A stretch of 64,000 bases of DNA from Euborellia annulipes (Eukaryota; Arthropoda; Insecta; Dermaptera; Anisolabididae): assembly GCA_023213315.1 (NCBI GenBank), contig JAKCPI010011609.1, forward strand, positions 1-64,000, given 5' to 3'. A program made the position numbers and the translations under genes. Shown piece after piece: positions 53,640 to 62,559 of the stretch (position 1 is the first letter of the stretch; each line of letters begins with the position of its first letter). Below the pieces are notes generated by a model. The model had not been told where the DNA came from. It worked only from the letters and a program-made list of their open reading frames with translations, and did no database searches.

Positions 53640-53822
53640 AAAAGCCACCGGCTGTGTAGAAGACACAGCTAACACCTAATTTTTTTTAATCAAGAATCCA
53701 AATGAAATTCTTATTACAAAAATTTAAATTTTTTATATTTGTCATAAATATGTTTATTAAAGCTTTTGTAGTTTGTAATAGCCTAATTATTAATAATAAT
53801 TATTATTATGGGAGTTTTTAAT
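53640..53822. other. A+T-rich gap
   Basis: Begins with GCCACCGGCTGTGTAGAAGA; otherwise A/T-rich and featureless. Confidence 0.35.
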
Positions 53823-53825
53823 TAG

Positions 53826-54075
53826 GCCATATTTGTTTAATTATTTATTAAAAATATATAAATATTGTACAATGTTTCGACAGCTTATTCTGCAGTCGTT
53901 TTCAAGTACTTGCTCTGACTCAAGCGAACTAACCTCTAATCGTAACGGCCCCTTAGAGTTTAGTTCATTTGAGTCGGATTAAGGGTACAGTACTTGAAAA
54001 CGACTGCAGACTAAGCAGTCGAAACGTTGTACTCTATTTAAATATTTTTAATAAATAATTAATACAAATGTGGTC
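53826..54075. mobile_element. Inverted-repeat element, 'ACTTGAAAACGACT' family
   Basis: Left: CCATATTTGTTTAATTATTT, ACAATGTTTCGACAGC, TGCAGTCGTTTTCAAGTAC, CTGACTCAAGCGAACTAACC. Right: GTTTAGTTCATTTGAGTCGG, GTACTTGAAAACGACTGCAG, GCAGTCGAAACGTTGTAC, AATAATTAATACAAATGTGG. Arms about 110 bp. GACTGC ... GCAGTC GAAACG looks like a hammerhead stem II plus GAAA, but the CUGANGA strand is replaced by TTGAAAAC. Confidence 0.65.
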
Positions 54076-54079
54076 TATA

Positions 54080-55675
54080 ATTAAATACTCCTATAATAAT
54101 AAAGTTTGTGTTTAAATATTATTAATATACTGCATATCAAATATTAAATAAATCATTTATAAATTAACGGGGAAAATTGTCCAATGACAGGCGACCTTAG
54201 TCAAAAACAAGTCGAAAGGTTCTTTTGGAGCTGAAAGCTATCAAAAACTTACGAATAGCTTTGGCTCCTACATTTCCCAAGACTATTTGTATTAATTAAG
54301 CCGGAATATATATATTTTTACAAACAAATAAAACAGCTAATTTATTTATTTATTTATTTTTGAATAACCATTCATCATTTTCCTTGCGTTAAAAATAGAG
54401 ATAATAATATAATTTCGATTTCTCCAGAGAGGAGGCCTGAGATTTTTTTTAAGGTCAAATATAATTACATCTAAAAATGGATCCAATTAAACTAGTGATG
54501 AAAACTAATGTTTGTAACTAATTTCTAATTAAAGAATTAGAAATTTAAAACAACACGAAAATTACATTGAGTCTATTTAGAGTATAATTATAATTCTAAT
54601 CTCCATTAATAATTCCAGATCAAAAATAAAATAGATTTATTATGCTATTTCAGAGATTCATTTTTTTCTCTTTCAAATTGCTCTTTTTCTGATTATCCTA
54701 ATAGTTTTTTTTTTAATTAGGTTTGAAGAAATAGGAATTCTTCCAAAAGATTTAAGTAATATATACTAAAATTAATTATTTTTATAATTAACGATAGGTA
54801 AACCAATTTATTATATTTAAGGTTGTTCGGATAGTACATCGTAAGTCATAATAGAATCTAAATTTTTTTTTAAATAAAATTAAAAATTTGAATGCCAAAA
54901 TTCCTTATTATAATTTAGTCGTGACCTATCATAGTTTATAATTGGATTAAGTTAATAATTTAATTACCAAAAATAATATATGAATGGCTTTTGACTAGAG
55001 CAGTTTTTCACGTAATATAGAACTGGCAACATTGCATTCATCAACTATCTATTTTAAATCTTAAACGCCTTAAATTTTATTTTATTTAATATATTACAAT
55101 GTTTAATGCAAATCAGTTTAAACACAATGGACGATTTGCGAGAAAAAATATTGTAAAATTGAAAAAAAAATGTATCTGACATAGAGATAAGACACTTATG
55201 CTATGCGACGTTGCCAGGCTGGTCTGACTCTCGAGACTTCCTTATTTTTAAATATTGGCGACTGTCATTTTGGAGAATTTTTTGACTTTCTTGTTAAAAT
55301 ATCTTTAAAAGCGGTCGGCAGAAACTTTTGATTTTATTTTTAACATATTCCTCGGAAGTGAATTAATAAAATGTAAGTTCCTTTTGTTTTTGTATCTATT
55401 GCAGAGGTGGCTATATAATTCGATATGTGTGCGTTTCGTCGATATTCCCCATAGGCTACATGTTAAATTTCAATTTTTTAAAAATTAATTACACGATAAC
55501 CCTGTGTCAGATCTGCTTCAAAAATTTTATTTTATACGTATTTGATAGTGATTAATAACATATTAAAAAATTAGCTTTTAATCAAGGAAAGTGCTTTAAT
55601 GTCCGAACAACCTTAATTGGTGGAATCGAAATTAGATTATTATACCAACTAACAACGGCGTTCTATTTTTTTAGT
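54080..55675. other. A+T-rich single-copy DNA
   Basis: No element or gene recognised. A slightly less A+T-rich patch at 55140-55330 (GCGACGTTGCCAGGCTGG) is unique in the window. Confidence 0.4.
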
Positions 55676-55680
55676 TTAAA

Positions 55681-56031
55681 TTACAATAATGTTTTAGAAG
55701 TAGGAAGATTTCTTGAAAGAGGCAAGTTCTGACAAAGAGAGAAGGAAGACACCGAGACGAAAAGACTAGACTCTGTTGCCAACACTCCAAAAGTGTCTTC
55801 AACAATTAATCCTGGATCCTCATCGGCCCCTTTCAAATTTTCTATATTCATAATTATATCAATTATCAATTGTATTCTCTTCAAGTCTTTTGTGTCAAAA
55901 ACTGACAAGTTGTGCTTATTTAGAGTTGATATAATATTCGGGTAGACTTCATTTTGTCCCCACGAAAAGGCATGTGTCGTACAAATTTTTGCCATGAAGC
56001 CCTTTAATTCGATTTTCATATAATCTCTCAT
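55681..56031 (-). CDS. Uncharacterised 116-codon frame, possibly coding
   Basis: An ATG-started frame with an even amino-acid mix, unlike the A/T artefacts elsewhere: MRDYMKIELKGFMAKICTTH, then VYPNIISTLNKHNLSVFDT, KDLKRIQLIIDIIMNIEN, GADEDPGLIVEDTFGV and a Ser/Leu-rich end. No signal peptide, membrane segment or known motif is seen. It abuts a family-D repeat at its 5' side (56030-56395), so it could be part of that element. It could also be an exon, a retrocopy or chance. No splice signals were established. I do not recognise it. Confidence 0.25.
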   Translation of the reverse strand: MRDYMKIELKGFMAKICTTHAFSWGQNEVYPNIISTLNKHNLSVFDTKDLKRIQLIIDIIMNIENLKGADEDPGLIVEDTFGVLATESSLFVSVSSFSLCQNLPLSRNLPTSKTLL

Positions 56032-56395
56032 TTGGGGTCCGCGGTCTCAATTTTGAAGTTATCGACCTCAATTTTTTTTTTTTTTTAAAATATCTACAAC
56101 TTATAGAAGCCCTTTTTTTGATTTTCGAAAAAAAAATTTTTTTTTTTTACATTAATCGCATTAAATAAAAGATATTTCTAAAAAATTTGCTCTATATCTT
56201 AAAGATAATTAAATTTATAATCATTGTGTTAAAAAATAATTAATTTTTTACCCTCAATTAATTAGCTGGAATCTTTCAAATGAAATAAACCCTTTATCCC
56301 TATGAGAAAAACTAACGCCATCTCTTGACGCCTAGAGGAACTCGGTAGAGAATGGTCTTCTAACGGCTTTTCGAGACGCGCACCTTAAGTAAATA
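56030..56395 (-). repeat. Repeat family D, copy 2
   Basis: Reverse complement of 26120-26440 over GGTCCGCGGTCTCAATTTTG, TTTCTAAAAAATTTGCTCTA, TAGCTGGAATCTTTCAAATG and AGAAAAACTAACGCCATCTC. CGAGACGCGCACCTTAAG ends it at 56373-56390, in the same orientation as at 26459-26475. Confidence 0.65.
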
Positions 56396-56399
56396 AACC

Positions 56400-57780
56400 C
56401 CTTTGCAAAATACTTTTGAAGTTTTTTAGTTTTTGTGATAATATTTTCGATATTTGCAGAAAATTCAAGTCACAGACGTAACAATCTTTGCAATCCTAAT
56501 TGAATTGTAACTGAAAGAGGCCACAGAATGAGTGACCGAAACATTGTAATCTTTACAAATAAATCACAGTTAAATCGAAAACAAAAAACGCCGGCCCTGG
56601 TTTGACAATAAAGTGAAGTATAAACTAGCTTCTTTGCTCATTCTTTCTACCAAATTTGAAAACAAAATTCTTTTATTAATTCTAACAACTGTGAAAGCAT
56701 AAACTCCAAAATTGCTGAAAGTTAATCTAAAGTCTACCGGTATACGGTATTACCAGGTATTTTATTCACAATTAAACTTGAGTATTAGTTGGTTTGGAGA
56801 AATGTCCTACGACAACTTAATCTATTTCCCAATAAGATAGTGGTAAAATTTCAATTTGAATGTCAACGTTTCGGGTGATGATTCCATTCTTTCTCATGTC
56901 ACATCATTAAAATCGATAGTAATAATAAAAACAATATTGTTTTAGAAATACAGTATAATTTATATTCCTATAAGTATCTATTGATAAAATCTTTGAAACA
57001 AACCTAGAGTTGTTTAATTTGTATATTAAATTTTAATTTGCCAAATTATCAAATCAAATTGCTCGGATAAATTAAATTAAAAATAACCCCGATAATGTGG
57101 TGGTATCCCCAGATTTTTTAAATATATTTGTGAAATTAAATTTATATTACAAGAGTTTTTTTTTCCTTTTTTAGAAATTTTAATTATCATAAAAGCTCAT
57201 TAGCATTAACGAAGACAAACGGACAGACATACTCTAAATAATGGAAATCGAAAATTTACAAAACAAAAAGAAATAAATATAAAAACTTTAAAATCTAGGT
57301 TTATTATATATATAGAAGCTCGTAAAAAAAAAAAAATGTAAAAAAACTCAACTCATCTCCTTTTTCCATCCAATCTCATTTTACCTTTCTTAAAAGAAAA
57401 AAAAAACTTTTTTATATTAATGAGTCCGGTATTAACTTAATTGTTATAACATAAACTTTTGAGGCTTAAATGTTAATTACATTACATACAATTTATTTTT
57501 TTTTTTCACTGGCCAGAAAGTCTAGATAATTAAAAAAATCTTAAAAAGAAATTTAATAACTTTTTTTTTTTTACAAAAAGAGACCTAGTTTTTTCTTGTT
57601 AAGCAAAAATATTATTTTTTCAACTCTAAATCGTATGAACTTTCGACTATAAAAATATTTTTGATTATTCTTTTAATTAAAGACGAGATAATAAGCGATG
57701 AAGAAAAAAAAAAATCGAGAAAAGGGAAAGAGTGGACTCCTGGAAGATAGGCAGCCCAAATGACCAAATCATTTTTTAAT
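56400..57780. other. A+T-rich DNA with decayed repeats
   Basis: At 56511-56570 AACTGAAAGAGGCCACAG ... GTGACCGAAACATTG and ACAAATAAATCACAGTTAAA is a decayed relative of the 34391 hammerhead-like repeat. CTCCTGGAAGATAGGCAGCC near 57737 is a single end of the 23950 MITE family. The rest is featureless. Confidence 0.45.
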
Positions 57781-57785
57781 TGTTT

Positions 57786-57858
57786 TTTACTTTCTCATAC
57801 CCTTATTTAGAGAGAAAGTATTGGCGACCATGTCAAAAATTCGATGTCGAGATTTTTT
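57786..57858 (+). repeat. Repeat family A head fragment
   Basis: TTTACTTTCTCATACCC, AGAGAGAAAGTATTGGCG, AAAAATTCGATGTCGAG; truncated after ATTTTT. Confidence 0.7.
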
Positions 57859-57859
57859 A

Positions 57860-58520
57860 AATTCGTAACTTCAGAGAGAATTAATTAATTATTGATAAGT
57901 TTTAAAATTTCCTTACAAATCAAGTAAAAATGGAACGATTATGATTCGATCTCATTGAAAAACGCTATAAATATATGATTATTAAAATTAAAGCATTTTA
58001 ATGAAATTATTTTATCATTTTTTTTTAAATATTCGCATATGGCTAATTTTAATTTTTTTTTTATTTAAACCATAAAAGCCAATAAAATTGATTAAATTAT
58101 GCTAATATGTAATAAATCATTTCAAGGTCATTAAACGCCTACTATTTTTTAATTATATGATATTATATTTTATTATTTATATAGAATAATAAATTATTGG
58201 CGAACTAATTACCACTTGATTATGTATTATCTAAAAATTTTATAACTATCTAAAATATCGATAAGAGTGAAAGTTAAAAAATTTAATCTATTTTTAAAAA
58301 TTCAGAATAAGAGGGAAGTAGATCGAGTAGCGAGAGCCTATACGTCAGCAGACTTGGGTAATTGTATTTATTATTACCATAATAATTTTTCGTCTAGAGT
58401 TTTTTCCCGATTTTTTTTTAATGAATTATAAAAATTTAAATATCTGAAGGACCTTTCATGACGAAAGGACTGATATATTGATTAATTTCCAGAAGCAGTG
58501 GCTGAACGTATAATTGATAA
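57860..58520. other. A+T-rich DNA
   Basis: Nothing recognised. Confidence 0.4.
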
Positions 58521-58523
58521 TGA

Positions 58524-58725
58524 GGAGATCAAGGCAGCCGAAAGCAAATAAAGAAAAAATATATTTCTCTTCTGCTTTATTTCATACACTTGTCGACGTT
58601 TCGGTCGATATTCCGGACTTCATCAATACATGTCCTGATGAAGCGAACGTCGACAAGTGTATGAAATAAAGATGAAGAAGAGAAATATATATTTTTTTTA
58701 TTTGTTTTCTGCTGCCTTGATCTCC
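58524..58725. mobile_element. Inverted-repeat element with hammerhead-like motifs
   Basis: GGAGATCAAGGCAGCCGAAA at the left faces TTTTCTGCTGCCTTGATCTCC at the right. Inner CTTTATTTCATACACTTGTC and GACAAGTGTATGAAATAAAG also pair. The element is about 202 bp. The outer GGCAGCC motif is shared with the elements at 3352 and 13764. Confidence 0.75.
58587..58632 (-). ncRNA. Hammerhead-like motif
   Basis: On the minus strand: ATGTA, TTGATGA (first C changed), extra A, short stem II GTC ... GAC, C, GAAAC, GUC, GACAAGTG. The plus-strand partner at 58631-58660 keeps TGTC, CTGATGA and GTC, GACA (stem I pairs 4 bp) but has lost stem II. Confidence 0.45.
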
Positions 58726-58729
58726 TGAG

Positions 58730-58912
58730 TTCTCAAGTGATTTGTTTGTTAGATAATGCTAAAAAAAAATAGCAAATAAACTTAACTTATTTTGAAAATT
58801 TCGAGATAATAATTTAATCAAAAAGCTTAAATTGGACTCGAATAATCAGTGGGTCTTTACAATTTAACTAATTAAATATGAGTTTTGGGCAAAACAGAGC
58901 ATCTCCAACCTT
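58730..58912. other. A+T-rich gap
   Basis: Nothing recognised. Confidence 0.4.
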
Positions 58913-58915
58913 TTA

Positions 58916-59161
58916 GGGAGCGTACAAGTATTACGTAACCCAATTTTTGAAGATTTTTGGCCTCCCCCTCCCCCCCCTAGACGTTACGTAACGCTCAAGT
59001 GGCCATTTTTATCTAAAAGTCACAATTATGTTGCGCAAAGTATCGGAAAGTCGCTAAAATACCAGTTACGTAACGTGTTGTTCAACCCCCTCCCCTCCCC
59101 TTGTAACGCATTGTAACGTTTTTCGAGACCCCCCAAATTGACGTAATACTTGTACGCTCCC
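58916..59161. mobile_element. PIF/Harbinger-like MITE
   Basis: GGGAGCGTACAAGTATTACG at the left is exactly inverted as CGTAATACTTGTACGCTCCC at the right. Flanks are TTA (58913-58915) and TTA (59162-59164), the 3-bp TWA duplication of PIF/Harbinger elements. The 246-bp interior has several TTACGTAACG repeats and C-rich tracts. No coding sequence. Confidence 0.7.
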
Positions 59162-59164
59162 TTA

Positions 59165-60245
59165 GGGGCATCAATGCACTTTCATGTTAACTCGTATTTC
59201 CCTACATACATAGGCAGTTTGCATTGCATTTCTACATAATACAAAGGAAGAAAGAAGCTCTATACAAAAAGAAGAGCGTGAATAGGGTCGAACACTGAAT
59301 TTACAATTTAGCTAATTAAATGTGAGATTTAGTAGCGCCAAAATTTTCAAAATTTAACATTGGCTCTGCCCCCTTCCCCCTCGCTCGAAAAGATTTTATC
59401 CAACAATAACAAAGTTGGTGCGCCTACTGATAATATTGATTAAATATATATAAGCCTAATAAATTTGGTATAGAGTAGATTCATTTCTTCTATTAAAATA
59501 ATTATCCAATTTCATTTGTTTCGGTGGTTTAAAAATATATTACCTAAATTCAATTTTACAGTAATAATATACCTCTATATATTATATATTCGTGTTTTTT
59601 TTACTCCATAAATTAAAAATATTCCAATGGAATGACAAGCAAAGGAAATAATATGCCTGCTTTTTAAAATTAAGATATTAATAATAAAAAAATTTAATAA
59701 TTTCAAAACACCCCCTAAAACCCCAACAATAAAGTAACTTATTTATTTACGAATAAAAAAAAAAAAAAACTTTTTTATGAAGCATTTAAGAATTTTTATT
59801 TTATAAATATTATTTGAAAACATTAAATAGTTATCGATACTTAAGTTTATAAATTTTATTCTTATTGACGACGCGTATAAAGTATTTATAGATTCGATAA
59901 AATTATTTTCTTAACATCATAATTCATAACTTTATTATATAAACTGTTTGACACGTTTCGAACTTGGAATATTGCCTTTTTAGAGGCTTTTAAAAGCATC
60001 CTATCTCAATTCAGACAAGCGATAAAAACCAATATTTTTTAGATCGAAATAGTCAAAACTCTTTAATGGGAGTCATTTAGAAATCTTTGGAAAAAAAAAA
60101 TATTTATTAATAAATAAATTGATAAAAAAAATTTATTTATTGTTTTAGCATTAAAAATGAAATTAATAACTTAAGTATTTAATAAAATATGTATATATAT
60201 ATATGTATATATCACGTCCGGGGTTGTGAGGAAAATTCATACGAT
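59165..60245. other. A+T-rich DNA
   Basis: No element recognised. AGCTAATTAAATGTGAG near 59308 echoes AACTAATTAAATATGAG near 58866, on either side of the Harbinger-like MITE, which hints at an older local duplication. Confidence 0.35.
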
Positions 60246-60247
60246 TT

Positions 60248-60332
60248 AATATTTATTAATTCAAATAGCCGACAAAAGATAGGGTGCAGCCGGGATTCGA
60301 ACCATCCACCGATGAATTCACTCAGACCACTA
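60248..60332 (-). mobile_element. tRNA-derived SINE, family 3
   Basis: On the minus strand: GTGGTCTGAGTGAATTCATC (A-box-like), GGATGGTTCGAATCCC (perfect B box), GGCTGCACCC and TATTTGAATTAATAAATATT. Partner of the copy at 16108-16230. Confidence 0.7.
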
Positions 60333-60339
60333 TTAATAT

Positions 60340-60876
60340 TAATAATAAAATAAACTAAAATTAATGAGAGATATTCTCAATTAGTCATCTACGGGTATTG
60401 ATAGACTGCGACTGGTTGACAGAGAAATTTGTCGCTTCGAATTTGGGTCCTTTTCTCAGGAACAAATTTGTATAAACATAACGAATGGTTCGAAAGCTTT
60501 GGGGTTTATTTATATCAAACAAAATAATATAATCAAGAAGAGATTAAGAAATTAGTATATTATATCAATATTTTCTGCAGAGGTGATTGCAATTTTAGAG
60601 TCATTCAAAACTGTGAAGTACAGCCAGAAAGACAAATACAGTATGTGGATTAAGAATCTTGAGTTGCAAAATGACTTGGTTTCAAGTCCCCCTTACCGTA
60701 AAAAAATTCAAAATTGTTAGAACCTTCTTCTGAGAATTCACTGGCTCTAGAAAAGGCTAAGGTTTGAAGTACAATTAATGGAGGAGAGAGAAGAACAAAA
60801 GACCAGTAATGTCGTATGTTAGTTTGGAATTCCACAGGTTCAAACATACCAATACCAATAATATAAGAAAATAATA
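60340..60876. other. Single-copy DNA
   Basis: No element. The minus frame 60650-61030 crosses into the pogo-like relic and has no recognisable product. Confidence 0.35.
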
Positions 60877-60880
60877 AATA

Positions 60881-61088
60881 CAGTGGTACCTCGGTATACG
60901 ACCTTAATCCGTTCTTAATGTTTGAACTTATTCCAAATAGGACGTAGGTATATTTATAAAAAAAAAACATTTCCAAGAAGGTTAAATGTGTAAATTGTAA
61001 AAAATGTTTTGTACGTAGTAGACCGAGCAAATCAAACCGAACGTATTCCGAATTGGTCAGGTCGTATTCAAAAGCATAGCCTTAGTAC
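60881..61088. mobile_element. pogo/Tigger-like relic
   Basis: CAGTGGTACCTCGGTATACG followed by ACCTTAATCCGTTC is a common left end of pogo-type elements, and it is preceded by TA. The right end (AGGTCGTATTCAAAAGCATA, then GCCTTAG) is a strongly diverged inverted match. Confidence 0.55.
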
Positions 61089-61103
61089 AGCACATACTAA
61101 CAG

Positions 61104-61421
61104 CAGGGGCGGCTCTAGGATGAAGATATTGGGTAGGCAACTTTCCGGGGTGTCAACATTTTTTATTAAAGTTATTGTTTTGTAAAATAAAAACTACAAA
61201 GTTGAGTTGAGTTGACATATCAAATCACATTTATTAGAAGTAGTTATAGCATAGAATACATATAATTGCAATGTTTAAATAATTGTGATAATTATAATTA
61301 TTTTATTTAATTATGAGCCTCAACAATGTTTTAATGTGTATTGGAATACGTATATATCAAAAGCGACATTATTATTGGGTAGGCAGTTGCCTACCCTGCC
61401 TTCCCGCTAAAGCCGCCCCTG
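61104..61421. mobile_element. hAT MITE with perfect 8-bp target duplication
   Basis: CAGGGGCGGCTCTAGG at the left and AAGCCGCCCCTG at the right are inverted ends. ACTAACAG flanks both sides exactly (61096-61103 and 61422-61429). TTGGGTAGGCAACTT near the left faces GGCAGTTGCCTACCC near the right. The 318-bp element has no coding sequence. Confidence 0.85.
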
Positions 61422-61429
61422 ACTAACAG

Positions 61430-62330
61430 TTATTTTATTCTTCAAATATTTAGGAAGCACAAAGATTGGCCATCACACCATGGATTTAATTATTAGTAAG
61501 CTTATCCTTCAAAAAAATAATAATCTACGCCATTTAAAAGAAAAATATCCATTTTAAAAGAAAAATAATATAGACGCTGATGGTGAACAACCTGTTTTAG
61601 CAAAAAAGAAAAAAAAAAGAAGAGGAAAGAGAAAAGAAAAATTGTTTATTTCCAGAGGAGGAAAAAAAACGAGAGATAATCTTTTATTGATAATTTATTT
61701 GTGTGTGTGTGTGTGTGTGTGTGTGTCTGGTGTTTGTGGTGTTGGTGGTTATGTGTGTGTATGTTTTGGGGGGGGCAGGGTCGTTTTGGGGGCTGGCCAC
61801 GTACGACCTCTGCTAATGACCCTAATCGGCCTCCAGGGGTGGCAAAAACTACCCCCGACGTGGGAGTGGAGGGGGGGGGAGCGGTAATCGCCCCAGCGCT
61901 AGAAATACTACTTGTTTCTCTCATTAACGCCCTAATGATTGTTCTAAAGATCATTACACGTTTTTTTCCCTAATGAAATTTCTATTTAAAAAAAAGAGGA
62001 AATTATCAATAATAGTAATTAGATTAATAAAAAAAAAAGAATAATAAAGAAAGAAATGGTAAAAAAAGTAATTTTAAATTATACTCTTTTTGAAATTACA
62101 CCCTTCTTTAGAGGATAATGTTTTTATTGATTAACTTTAGCAAAGTTAGGCTAAGTTTTTATTTTCCAGGCAATTTATATTTATAAAAAAAAGGAAAGTA
62201 TTACTTTTTGGGCCAAAAATCAATCTTGAACATAGGCTCAAAGATATTTACTATCAGACAATTAATGTAAATAAATATGGAAAGAGGTTTAGTCCCGTAA
62301 ACGAGATTTGAAAGGTTTTTCAAGTAGGTA
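61430..62330. other. Single-copy DNA with microsatellite
   Basis: (TG)n at 61699-61726, then a less A+T-rich stretch 61740-61960 ending CATTAACGCCCTAATGATTG and AAGATCATTACACG. Long frames on both strands (61642-61973) arise from the microsatellite and G/C-rich patch. Possible regulatory island. Confidence 0.4.
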
Positions 62331-62334
62331 GGTA

Positions 62335-62558
62335 CAGTGAGGGTCAATATTAAGTCCCACCTATGCGTTTTCTACTTGTGATTATTTCATTTTTTTTATA
62401 AAAGAAAAGAAAAATCTTCCTTGGAAATTTTCTAGGTTTGAACCATGAAAGTTTCCATTAAAAAATATATAATAAAAAAATATATAATATTTAAAAAAAA
62501 AAATGAAATAATCACAAGTAGAAAACACATGGGTGGGACTTAATATTGTCCCTCACTG
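62335..62558. mobile_element. Tc1/mariner-type MITE with long TIRs
   Basis: CAGTGAGGGTCAATATTAAG ... GATTATTTCATTTTTTT is inverted at the right end (ATGAAATAATCACAAGTAG ... CCCTCACTG). The arms are about 65 bp. TA flanks both ends (62333-62334, 62559-62560). Non-coding. Confidence 0.8.
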
Positions 62559-62559
62559 T

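Noticed and set aside
55373..55383. GTAAGT-type 5' splice site (AATGTAAGTTCC)
   Set aside because: No open exon or acceptor context is present; such matches are expected often by chance in A/T-rich DNA.
60282..60332. Possible tRNA gene with perfect B box (minus strand)
   Set aside because: It shares its 3' tail with the copy at 16108-16230, so it is a SINE head; the cloverleaf is incomplete.
60650..61030. 126-codon minus-strand frame
   Set aside because: It runs across the left end of a pogo-like relic and into unrelated DNA, has no recognisable domain, and its composition follows the local A/T bias.
61642..61973. Three overlapping frames of 81-102 codons on both strands
   Set aside because: They are generated by the (TG)n microsatellite and the G/C-rich patch; no motif or plausible protein.
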